Of a stretch of DNA of 64,000 nucleotides, positions 1-7,741 are shown in pieces. Under the pieces are notes generated by a model. The model saw only the letters and a list, made by a program, of their open reading frames with translations, searched no databases and was not told where the DNA came from. The translations under genes were made by a program, and so were the position numbers. This stretch comes from an uncultured Clostridia bacterium (GTDB taxonomy: Bacteria; Bacillota; Clostridia; UMGS1810): the NCBI GenBank assembly GCA_934481345.1, contig CAKSPF010000006.1, forward strand, positions 73,815 through 137,814, in the 5' to 3' direction. The stretch's first letter is position 1, and each line of letters starts with the position of its first letter.

Positions 1-177
1 GTTACTGTTTTCAAACGGTGCGCGCAGCAGTATGTACATTTTATTATTGTCTGCCGTCATATACATCGGTCTGTCAAAATCTGTTTTTTCGCAGAATGTT
101 ATATCGGCGTTTTCATTTGTCTTGAAATGGTATATGCCTCCGTTTTCGGCACATGAAGCAATGTATAAATCTTTCAT
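1..177 (-). CDS. partial lactonase-like beta-propeller protein (N-terminal 59 residues)
   Basis: The gene starts at the ATG at 177 behind a GGGAGAAA ribosome site and runs off the left edge in an open frame. The visible N-terminus begins MKDLYIASCAENGGIYHFKT and continues with a second blade-like segment (PMYMTADNNKMYILLR). This is the pattern of the first blades of seven-bladed lactonase propellers (6-phosphogluconolactonase, YkgB/Pgl type). If that is right it would be a cytosolic sugar-lactone hydrolase. The family call rests on 59 residues and on the repeat style only, so other propeller proteins are possible. It lies beyond the ileS terminator and is probably a separate unit. Confidence 0.45.
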   Translation of the reverse strand, partial: MKDLYIASCAENGGIYHFKTNENADITFCEKTDFDRPMYMTADNNKMYILLRAPFENSN

Positions 178-202
178 TTGTTTTCTCCCGGTTATTTTAT
201 TT

Positions 203-233
203 AAAAAGGTGCGAAATATAATCGCACCTTTTT
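203..233 (-). terminator. Rho-independent terminator after ileS
   Basis: A 12-bp inverted repeat (AAAAAGGTGCGA at 203-214, TCGCACCTTTTT at 222-233) with a 7-base loop sits 8 bases after the ileS stop. Its A/T-rich arms give a U-run on the minus strand, so it closes the long division/ileS series. Confidence 0.85.
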
Positions 234-240
234 ATAAAGC

Positions 241-3039
241 TTAAAATTTTATTTTTTTGACAACATCGGCGCAGCGTTTGCAAAGCTTCGGATGCTCGCT
301 GTCTGTTCCGACTGTTTTTGAGAACATCCAGCAGCGTTCGCATTTTTCGCCCTCTGCCTGTGATACCTTTATTTTTAAACCGTCAACCTCTTCGCCGTTA
401 AATGCGTCTTCGCAGCCACCCTTTGTTACAGCCGCATCGGAAACGATGAAGATTGTAACAAAATCTTTTTCACATTCCTTTAAGAAATCATAAAGCTTTC
501 CGTCTGCAAAAAGTTCAACTTTTGCGTTAAGGGAGTGGCCGATTACCTTATCTTTTCTTGCAAGTTCAAGCGCTTTGCTCACGTCTGCTCTTATTTTTTT
601 GATGTATTCATACTTATCGTTAAGAGCCTCGTTTTCGTATTTATCATTAGCCTTCGGCATGTTGTTAAATACAACGGCATACTTATCATCACCGGATTTA
701 TGCGGCATTGCCTGCCAGATTTCTTCCGATGTGAAGCACAATACCGGAGCGAGAAGTCTTACAAGTGAGTCAAGTATTATATACATGGCTGTCTGTGCGC
801 TTCTTCTCTCAAAGCTGTGTGCACCCTCTGTATAAAGTCTGTCTTTTATAATGTCAAGATAGAAGTTACTCATATCAAGAACGCAGAACTGATGTGTAGC
901 AACCTGCATCAGATGGAAGTCGTAGGAGTCATAGTAGCCTATAACTTTTTTAACAAGGTTGTTTATCTTAAGGAGTGCAAATTTATCAATTTCAAGCATA
1001 TCATCATATGCAACCATGTCTGTTTCGGGGTTGAACCCTTTTAAGTTGCCGAGCATATAGCGGGCTGTGTTTCTTATCTTGCGGTAGCTTTCGGAAATCT
1101 GTTTAAGCATGTCGTCGCTGATTTTAACGTCAGACTGATAATCTGCCGAAACAACCCAAAGTCTTAATATATCCATACCGTATTTCTGACCGACTTTGAG
1201 CGGATCAATTCCGTTTCCGAGAGATTTGGACATTTTTCTGCCGTCCATATCAACTACAAAGCCGTGAGTTACTACGTTTTTGTAAGGAGCACCCATTCCC
1301 ATAGCAACCGAAGTCAGAAGTGATGACTGGAACCAGCCTCTGTACTGATCGTTGCCTTCAAGGTACAGATCCGCCGGCCATGAAAGCTCGTCATTGCCTT
1401 CCAAAACCGCATAATGAGAAGAACCGGAGTCAAACCACACGTCCATGATGTCTTCTTCCTTGGTAAAGTCTGTGCAGCCGCATTCAGGGCATTTTGCACC
1501 GTCGGGGAGCAATTCTTTAGTATCGGATTTATACCATGCGTCCGAGCCTTTTTCTCTGAAGATTTCGGATATTTTCTCTATTGTTTCATCGTTTATAAGC
1601 TCATGTCCGCAGTTTTTGCAGTAGAATATCGGGAGAGGAACTCCCCATTTTCTCTGTCTGGAGATACACCAGTCGTTTCTGTCTTCAACCATTTTCTTGA
1701 TGCGGTCTTCGCCCCATGAGGGAATCCAGTTGACATCTTCAATGGCTTTTACAGCGTCTTTTTTGAAGCCGTCTACAGAAGCAAACCACTGTTCCGTGGC
1801 TCTGAATACGATAGGCTTTCCGCAGCGCCAGCAATGCGGATACTGGTGAGCGATAGGTTCTATTTTTACAAGTGAATTTGTGGATTTTAAGTTTTCCAAA
1901 ATAGCTTCGTTTGACTTTTCGTAGTACATTCCTGCGAACGGACCGGCTTCTGCGGTCTGATAACCCTTGGAATCAACCGGAACGACAATCGGAACATCAT
2001 AATTTCTGCATGCGATAAAGTCGTCGGCACCAAATCCGGGGGCGGTGTGTACGCAGCCGGTACCTGCATCAAGAGTTACATGGTCGCCTACAATTACCAG
2101 AGAATCTCTGTCGAGGAACGGATGGTAGCAGGTGATGTATTCCAAATCCTGACCGATAAATTCCTTTACAATCTCATAGCTTTCCAGACCTGCAATCTGA
2201 GCGAAGTTTTCCGCAAGCTCTTTTGCCACAACGTAATATTCACCGTTTGCGGAAATAAGCGCGTATTCAAACTTAGGATTGAGAGAAATCGCTACGTTTC
2301 CGGGGAGAGTCCAGGTTGTTGTCGTCCATATTACAAAGAATATCTTTGACTTGTCAAATCCGTCAAACATTCCCTTATCATCTTTAACGCGGAATTTTAC
2401 ATATATTGAGTTGGTTTCGTCTTCTTTGTATTCGATTTCTGCTTCTGCAAGTGCAGTTTCGCAGCCGGTGCACCAATATACCGGTTTCATTCCTTTATAA
2501 ATAAAGTTTTTCTTTGCCATTGCGCCGAAAACCTTTACCTGCTTTGCTTCAAATTCCGGATTGAGCGTTATATAAGGGTGGTCAAAATCGCCCAGAACGC
2601 CGAGCTGCTTAAATTGCTGCTTTTGATTTTCGATATATCCCACAGCAAATTCACGGCAGATTTTTCTAAACTCCGACACGTCCATCTCATTTCGGTTTAC
2701 TTTAAGCTTTTTGATAGCTTTTACCTCTATGGGCAGGCCGTGAGTATCCCATCCGGGAACATAAGGAGCTTTAAAGCCGCTCATGTTTTTGTAGCGCACG
2801 ATAATGTCCTTTAATATTTTATTTAAGCTATGGCCCATATGAATGTCGCCGTTTGCGAACGGAGGACCGTCGTGCAAAACGAATTTCGGTTTGCCGTCGT
2901 TTTTCTCCATAAGCTTATAGTACAGTCTTTCTTCGTCCCACTTCTTAACCATTTCCGGCTCTTTCTGTGCCAGATTTGCTCTCATAGAGAACTCGGTTTC
3001 GGGAAGATTAAGGGTTTCTTTGTAATCTAATTCTTCCAC
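241..3039 (-). CDS. ileS: isoleucyl-tRNA synthetase
   Basis: Class I synthetase that charges tRNA-Ile with isoleucine in the cytosol. At 932 residues it has the normal bacterial length. The HIGH motif appears as HMGH at residues 67-70, KMSKS is at about residue 600, and the C-terminal zinc finger has two CxxC pairs (CERCW and CKRC, about residues 890-925). The large insertion between the motifs corresponds to the editing domain. Translation starts at GTG (3037-3039) with AAGGAG 11 bases upstream. It follows divIVA by 47 bases, as in many Firmicutes. I looked for a T-box leader in front of it and found none, so it seems to be expressed from the upstream operon. Confidence 0.98.
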   Translation of the reverse strand: MEELDYKETLNLPETEFSMRANLAQKEPEMVKKWDEERLYYKLMEKNDGKPKFVLHDGPPFANGDIHMGHSLNKILKDIIVRYKNMSGFKAPYVPGWDTHGLPIEVKAIKKLKVNRNEMDVSEFRKICREFAVGYIENQKQQFKQLGVLGDFDHPYITLNPEFEAKQVKVFGAMAKKNFIYKGMKPVYWCTGCETALAEAEIEYKEDETNSIYVKFRVKDDKGMFDGFDKSKIFFVIWTTTTWTLPGNVAISLNPKFEYALISANGEYYVVAKELAENFAQIAGLESYEIVKEFIGQDLEYITCYHPFLDRDSLVIVGDHVTLDAGTGCVHTAPGFGADDFIACRNYDVPIVVPVDSKGYQTAEAGPFAGMYYEKSNEAILENLKSTNSLVKIEPIAHQYPHCWRCGKPIVFRATEQWFASVDGFKKDAVKAIEDVNWIPSWGEDRIKKMVEDRNDWCISRQRKWGVPLPIFYCKNCGHELINDETIEKISEIFREKGSDAWYKSDTKELLPDGAKCPECGCTDFTKEEDIMDVWFDSGSSHYAVLEGNDELSWPADLYLEGNDQYRGWFQSSLLTSVAMGMGAPYKNVVTHGFVVDMDGRKMSKSLGNGIDPLKVGQKYGMDILRLWVVSADYQSDVKISDDMLKQISESYRKIRNTARYMLGNLKGFNPETDMVAYDDMLEIDKFALLKINNLVKKVIGYYDSYDFHLMQVATHQFCVLDMSNFYLDIIKDRLYTEGAHSFERRSAQTAMYIILDSLVRLLAPVLCFTSEEIWQAMPHKSGDDKYAVVFNNMPKANDKYENEALNDKYEYIKKIRADVSKALELARKDKVIGHSLNAKVELFADGKLYDFLKECEKDFVTIFIVSDAAVTKGGCEDAFNGEEVDGLKIKVSQAEGEKCERCWMFSKTVGTDSEHPKLCKRCADVVKKIKF

Positions 3040-3086
3040 TTATATTGCAACTCCTTTTGGTAAACCCCGGTCAGGGCATTATTTTG

Positions 3087-3533
3087 TTATTCTGTCTTAA
3101 AATTATTTACAACATCTATCTGAGCATTAAGCATGCCTACAGCCTGGCTTTTGTAAAGCTCCATAGCCGTTTTGAGCTCTGCAAGCTTTCCGTTAAGCTG
3201 CTTTATGTTGTTTTCTGCTTCATCAATTATTGCTTTTGCCTTTACGTTTGCTTCGGCAATTGTAATTTCGGCTTTTTCCCTTGCGTTTTTGGATACTTCC
3301 TCAGCCGTGGTCTGAGCTATAATGAGGGAGTTTTTCATAGTATCCTCCATTGCTTTATAGCTGTCTACAAGTTTTGTAAGAGCGTTAATTTTGTCGGCAG
3401 ATTCGATAGAAGATTTATAAATCTTTTCATAGTCTGCCACAATCAGCTCTATGTAGCTGTCAACCTCGTTTTTGTCATAACCGTTTAACGATTTTTTAAA
3501 GGTTTTTGTTTGTATATCCAATGGTGTTAACAT
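3087..3533 (-). CDS. divIVA: DivIVA-domain cell-division protein
   Basis: Short (148 residues) DivIVA/GpsB-type protein that recognises curved membrane at poles and septa and recruits partners. The N-terminal lipid-binding segment is visible (MLTPLDIQTKTFKKSLNGYD, then NEVDSYIELI), followed by a long alanine/glutamate/lysine-rich coiled coil to about residue 130. It lies between ylmH and ileS, the canonical position. It is somewhat short compared with Bacillus DivIVA but typical for Clostridia. Confidence 0.93.
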   Translation of the reverse strand: MLTPLDIQTKTFKKSLNGYDKNEVDSYIELIVADYEKIYKSSIESADKINALTKLVDSYKAMEDTMKNSLIIAQTTAEEVSKNAREKAEITIAEANVKAKAIIDEAENNIKQLNGKLAELKTAMELYKSQAVGMLNAQIDVVNNFKTE

Positions 3534-3553
3534 ATTAAATCCCCCTTTATATG

Positions 3554-4324
3554 TTAAATATATTTTTTCACACTTATATGAATTCTTCCCTTGCGCGTAA
3601 CGGTATTATCCGTTTCTATAATTACCTTTCCAAAACCCCTCAGCGACAGTACATCGCCGCTTTTGATATGTGCAGATACATTTTTTACCGCACTGTGATT
3701 TATAAAAGCAAGCCCCTGCCCTATTAATGATGATATTTCCGAGCGGGATTTGCCGCACACCGCGCTGAGAACGCAGTCGAAACGCATTGACGACACCGTA
3801 AGGCTTAATTCTTTAAACTGTCTTTGGATATTCAGTCCCGACAAATTGTCGATACGCTCGAGTTTTACCCCGGCAGACGCAACGCGCGTTAAATTTGTAA
3901 TTATAAATTCCGAAATCTCTGTCGTGCAGAAAAGCACAGCATAAGAATCATTAATTACAATATCTCCCAAAAGCTCCCTTGTTATGCCGAGAGATAAAAG
4001 AGAACCGAGATAATCTCTGTGTGAATACACGCTTTTGTTTTTTGCTGTAATTTTAACGGCGCAAATCGGAAAATCCGTATTGCCATCCAAGCTTCCGAAT
4101 GCGGCAACCGTGCGGTCGGCACCGTCATAGCCTCCGAAATACGAAATCGGTATTTCGTTTGAAAACCTGCTTTCTGCAAGAAGTCTTTGTCCGGGATTTA
4201 AAAATTTTGAATACATTACCCTGCCGGTGTTGATGCTTTTTGCGGCAATATCGCACATTTTAGATAAAAACAGCTTGTCCTCGCTGTCTGTTATACCCCA
4301 CAAAATCTGTTTTTTGTTTATCAT
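3554..4324 (-). CDS. ylmH: YlmH-type S4-domain RNA-binding protein
   Basis: 256-residue YlmH-family protein with an N-terminal alpha/beta domain and a C-terminal S4 RNA-binding domain (about residues 180-245; the segment GQGLAFINHSAVKNVSAHIK followed by SGDVLSLRGFGKVII). Family members bind the ribosome and act in quality control of stalled 50S subunits; the Bacillus and Streptococcus genes lie in the division cluster. It starts 3 bases after the sepF stop, so the two are probably translationally coupled. ylmG, often found between sepF and ylmH, is absent. Confidence 0.92.
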   Translation of the reverse strand: MINKKQILWGITDSEDKLFLSKMCDIAAKSINTGRVMYSKFLNPGQRLLAESRFSNEIPISYFGGYDGADRTVAAFGSLDGNTDFPICAVKITAKNKSVYSHRDYLGSLLSLGITRELLGDIVINDSYAVLFCTTEISEFIITNLTRVASAGVKLERIDNLSGLNIQRQFKELSLTVSSMRFDCVLSAVCGKSRSEISSLIGQGLAFINHSAVKNVSAHIKSGDVLSLRGFGKVIIETDNTVTRKGRIHISVKKYI

Positions 4325-4327
4325 GGT

Positions 4328-4789
4328 CTAAAAAAAGTCGAACAGTCCCTGAGTTTTAAGCTCATCGGAGAAGTCGCCCATTATTCCCATAGTATACGGA
4401 ACCACAAGCAGTATTCCGTTGGAAACCTTCTGCATGCTGCCGTCCAGTGCAAAAACCGCACCGCTCAGAAAGTCTACAATTTTCCTTGCGGTATCCTTAT
4501 CAAGCTTTTCAAGGTTAACTACAACGGGTTTCTTTGATTTTAAATGTCCTGCTATCTCTGTAGCGTCACTGTATGTAGTAGGCTGCAAAACAACTACTTT
4601 AAGCTGTGTCGTAGCGTGAATATTAACAACCTTGCTTTTCTTGGATGTGTGTCCGTATGCAGGCAAATCACTGCTTTTGGATTTTGGCTGAGGAGCATAT
4701 ATTTCATCTTTTTCTTCAGCAAAATCCTCCTCGTCGCCTGCATCGCCGATGCCCATGAAATTCATAACCTTATTAATTAAATCACTCAT
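4328..4789 (-). CDS. sepF: cell-division protein SepF
   Basis: 153-residue SepF, a membrane-bound FtsZ partner that bundles FtsZ filaments at the septum. The N-terminal amphipathic membrane helix is visible (MSDLINKVMNFMGIGD), followed by an acidic, low-complexity linker and the conserved C-terminal domain with VVVLQPTTYSDATEIAGHLK and VVVNLEKLDKDTARKIVDFL. Its position between yggS and ylmH matches the Firmicute ylm cluster. Confidence 0.96.
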   Translation of the reverse strand: MSDLINKVMNFMGIGDAGDEEDFAEEKDEIYAPQPKSKSSDLPAYGHTSKKSKVVNIHATTQLKVVVLQPTTYSDATEIAGHLKSKKPVVVNLEKLDKDTARKIVDFLSGAVFALDGSMQKVSNGILLVVPYTMGIMGDFSDELKTQGLFDFF

Positions 4790-4844
4790 AACTTAAACCT
4801 TTCCTCCTGCCGCATATATTATATAAGCATATGCGGAATATTTT

Positions 4845-5528
4845 TCATGTCTGTCTGAACAAGCCTCTGCCGAGTCTTACCATTGTTGAATTCTCTTCAA
4901 CTGCAATTACATAGTCGTTACTCATGCCCATAGACAAATAATCCATAGTAACATTATCTAATTTTTTTGTTAATATGTCAACAGAAATTTTGTACAAAGT
5001 TGAAAAAATTTGATGAAGTTTGCTGTCATCTGCTCCAAAAGGCGCCATTGTCATTAAGCCTTTTACCCGTATATTCGGCAAGCCGCATATACTTTTTATA
5101 AATTCTGCGGTTTCTTCCGGTTTAATTCCGCTTTTGGTTTCTTCGCCCGATACATTTACCTCTACAAGAATATTCATTACCTTATTTATTTTTTGGCACT
5201 GCTTATTTATCTCTTCGGCAAGCTCAACGGATTCAACCGAATGTATCATAAAAACCTTGTCTGCAATATATTTTACTTTGTTTTTTTGAAGATTGCCTAT
5301 TAGGTGCCATACGGCGGATTTATCGACTTCGTCATACTTTGAGAGCAACTCCTGAACGCGGTTTTCGCCGATGTCCGTGATGCCGAGCGATATTGCTTTG
5401 TTGATAGTCTGTGCGTCTACTGTTTTTGTAACGGCAAGAATTTTCACGCTTTCGGGATTTCTGCCTGTCCGTTTGCATGCGTCTTCAATGTTTTTTCTTA
5501 TTACAGTAAGATTTTGCTCAATACTCAT
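4845..5528 (-). CDS. yggS: YggS-family PLP-binding protein (YlmE)
   Basis: Single-domain fold-type III PLP protein involved in vitamin B6 homeostasis. I place the start at the ATG at 5528 (MSIEQNLTVIRKNIEDAC) because a strong AAAGGGGGTG ribosome site lies just upstream. The longer open frame would run into the HlyD-like gene. Conserved elements: ILAVTKTVDAQTINKAI with the PLP lysine (VTK), GENRVQELLSKYD, WHLIGNLQKNKVKYI, LVEVNVSGEETKSGI and the C-terminal LSMGMSNDY. At 227 residues it is full length. First gene of the ylm-type division cluster here. Confidence 0.96.
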   Translation of the reverse strand: MSIEQNLTVIRKNIEDACKRTGRNPESVKILAVTKTVDAQTINKAISLGITDIGENRVQELLSKYDEVDKSAVWHLIGNLQKNKVKYIADKVFMIHSVESVELAEEINKQCQKINKVMNILVEVNVSGEETKSGIKPEETAEFIKSICGLPNIRVKGLMTMAPFGADDSKLHQIFSTLYKISVDILTKKLDNVTMDYLSMGMSNDYVIAVEENSTMVRLGRGLFRQT

Positions 5529-5541
5529 ATAAACACCCCCT

Positions 5542-6771
5542 TTACCGCAAAGACCTTTGCTGTTTGCTGAGTCTTTTTCCGACTTCGTAATTTCCGGAGG
5601 ATACAATTACCTCATCATAGAGCAAAAGTCCTCCGCTTGCGTTATTTTCTTCGACAATTGCGCTTTTGTTGTCTTTATAATATATATTTACCGGTTTAAA
5701 CTTGACAATGCCGTCTGACAGAATGTATACTCCGGTAGTGTTATCCTGTACTCTGATTGCCTGAGAAGGAATTTTCAGACCTGAGTATCTGTTTTTTACA
5801 AAATCAATTTTAACAAATCTTTCTTTGGAGGACCAGTCGCACGAAACGTCTGATGTTGCTACCAAAACATATTTGCCGTTGTCCGGCGCGGATATGTATG
5901 TTATCTTTGCATCCGCTTCTTCGTTTGAATCCGGAATTCTCAGAGAAACCGTATCGCCCGATTTCAGACCGGCAAGTTCATTTTCTGTCGCAATTACAGC
6001 GACCGCCCACTCAAAGCTGTCTATTATTTTGCATACAACTTTTCCGTTTGTCTTTTTTGAAACAGATGTTTCTGCTTTTTTCAGTGATTCAAAATCTTCC
6101 GGAGTAAGCTTGTCTGCCGCGTCCAGGGAAACCATTTCTTCGTATCCGTCTATTTTTGTACTGAATATACCGGGCACCGGTGAATACAAATCCTGTTTTT
6201 CCGAGGAAAGTCTTTTTTCATACTCAGCCTTTTCGGCTTTGAGCTCGGCAAGCATTTTTTCCGAGTAACCGTCATCGCCCGAAAGAGCGTTTCTTTTGTC
6301 ATTTAACAATCCGAGTTCGTTTTTGATGCTTACAAGCTTGGCAACATCGCGGTTTTCATATGCTGTCATCAATTCGGATATTTTAGCATTTATTCCCGAT
6401 TCTATTCTGTAATTATCGGCATATACTTCTCCCGAGGAAGCAATTATGCCTTCAATCTCGTTTATTCGTTCATTTACTCCGGTAAGCTTCTTTTTTGTAT
6501 CCTCGTCTACGTTATCCTCGTAAACGCTTGCGATAAGCTTACCCTTTCGTACCATTTCGTTTTCAACAGCTGCAGCTTCAAGAACACCGCTTTTATCGGA
6601 TTTCACCAGGGTTTCGTCACGGAGTATTATCCCGTCAAAGGAATATGATTTTTCCATTTCGCCGTGCTGAACCATTTGAGTTTCAACTCCGGGATTTAAA
6701 ATTTTTATAAAATTAACGGTAACAAAAACAAGTAATGCCGCAATGAGGAAAAATTTAAGGAATTTATTCAT
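5542..6771 (-). CDS. HlyD-family membrane-fusion-like protein
   Basis: 409 residues: an N-terminal signal anchor (FLKFFLIAALLVFVTVNFI), a split barrel-sandwich segment (SGVLEAAAVENEMVRKGKLI) interrupted by a helical hairpin with charged coiled coils (about residues 115-200), the second half-motif (LYSPVPGIF), and C-terminal beta-barrel domains. This is the layout of HlyD/RND-type periplasmic adaptors, in Gram-positives an extracytoplasmic protein. No transporter partner is nearby. The start codon overlaps the miaA stop by four bases (ATGA), so it is translationally coupled to miaA. Similar adaptors of unknown role lie before the sepF cluster in other Clostridia (recalled, not checked). Confidence 0.8.
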   Translation of the reverse strand: MNKFLKFFLIAALLVFVTVNFIKILNPGVETQMVQHGEMEKSYSFDGIILRDETLVKSDKSGVLEAAAVENEMVRKGKLIASVYEDNVDEDTKKKLTGVNERINEIEGIIASSGEVYADNYRIESGINAKISELMTAYENRDVAKLVSIKNELGLLNDKRNALSGDDGYSEKMLAELKAEKAEYEKRLSSEKQDLYSPVPGIFSTKIDGYEEMVSLDAADKLTPEDFESLKKAETSVSKKTNGKVVCKIIDSFEWAVAVIATENELAGLKSGDTVSLRIPDSNEEADAKITYISAPDNGKYVLVATSDVSCDWSSKERFVKIDFVKNRYSGLKIPSQAIRVQDNTTGVYILSDGIVKFKPVNIYYKDNKSAIVEENNASGGLLLYDEVIVSSGNYEVGKRLSKQQRSLR

Positions 6772-7727
6772 TTAATACTCCTTTCCGGCAGAGTGTTGTT
6801 TATAATTTTCAAACACATATCCAAAACGTTTGCTTCGCTTTCGCATTCGTCAAGATTTATCCAGTTTATTTCGGCGTCCTTTTTGAACCATGTCATTTGC
6901 CTTTTGGCATATCTTCGGGAATTTTGTTTCAATGCTTCTGTCATTTCTTCGCAGCTTATTTCGCCGTTTAAATAACTTACAACTTCTTTGTAGCCGATAG
7001 CCTGCATAGAAGTGTTATCGCAGGTACATCCCATAGCGACAAGTTTTTTTACTTCGTCCACAAGTCCCGCCGCAAGCATTATATCAACCCGTTTATTTAT
7101 TCTGTCATAAAGATTTTCGCGGTTTCTTGTAAAGCCGATTTTGCAGCTGTTGTAAGGCGATTTGTTTTCTTTGGTTTTTTCATTGTGTGCGGAAATTGTT
7201 TCTCCGGTTGCATGATAGTATTCCAAAGCGCGGATAACCCTTTTTATATTGTTGGGGTGTATGTTTGAGGCGCTTTTTTCATCAACCTTTATAAGCATAG
7301 CGTGTATAAACCCGGCGCCGTTTTTTTGAGCAAGCTGCATTAATTCTTTGCGGTATGCGGAATCTGACGGCGCGGATTCAAAAAAGTCCGTTCCGTTTAT
7401 AAGGGAATTTGCATACAGTCCCGTTCCGCCTACGATGAGAGGAATTTTTCCCCGATGCAGCATGTCGTCTATAATTTTTTTGCTTTCGCTTACAAAATCA
7501 CACACGCTGTAATTGCGGGTGGGTTCCGCTATGTCTATCATGTGGTGCACAATTCCCTGCATTTCATCTTTTGCGACCTTGGCGGTGCCTATATCCATAT
7601 GCCGATATATCTGCATTGAGTCGCAGGAGATTATTTCCGTATCAAGCTTTTTTGCAAGCCGGATTGAGTATTTGGTTTTTCCTGTTCCCGTAGGACCGAC
7701 TATAAGAATAACAGACGGTTTATCCAT
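6768..7727 (-). CDS. miaA: tRNA dimethylallyltransferase
   Basis: Transfers a dimethylallyl group to N6 of A37 in tRNAs reading UNN codons; the product is the substrate of MiaB, also encoded in this window. The P-loop GPTGTGKT (residues 11-18), the substrate-recognition segment EIISCDSMQIYRHMDIGTAK and the second motif GLVDEVKKLVAMG are clear. 319 residues, full length. It lies downstream of mutL, as in Bacillus and E. coli, but the usual next gene hfq is replaced by the HlyD-like gene. Confidence 0.97.
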   Translation of the reverse strand: MDKPSVILIVGPTGTGKTKYSIRLAKKLDTEIISCDSMQIYRHMDIGTAKVAKDEMQGIVHHMIDIAEPTRNYSVCDFVSESKKIIDDMLHRGKIPLIVGGTGLYANSLINGTDFFESAPSDSAYRKELMQLAQKNGAGFIHAMLIKVDEKSASNIHPNNIKRVIRALEYYHATGETISAHNEKTKENKSPYNSCKIGFTRNRENLYDRINKRVDIMLAAGLVDEVKKLVAMGCTCDNTSMQAIGYKEVVSYLNGEISCEEMTEALKQNSRRYAKRQMTWFKKDAEINWINLDECESEANVLDMCLKIINNTLPERSIK

Positions 7728-7741
7728 GTGTATTACCTGCC

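Noticed and set aside
3040..3086. T-box leader for ileS, and one for serS (15967-16130)
   Set aside because: No conserved T-box element or specifier structure; the ileS spacer is only 47 bases and the serS-side spacer shows no matching motifs.
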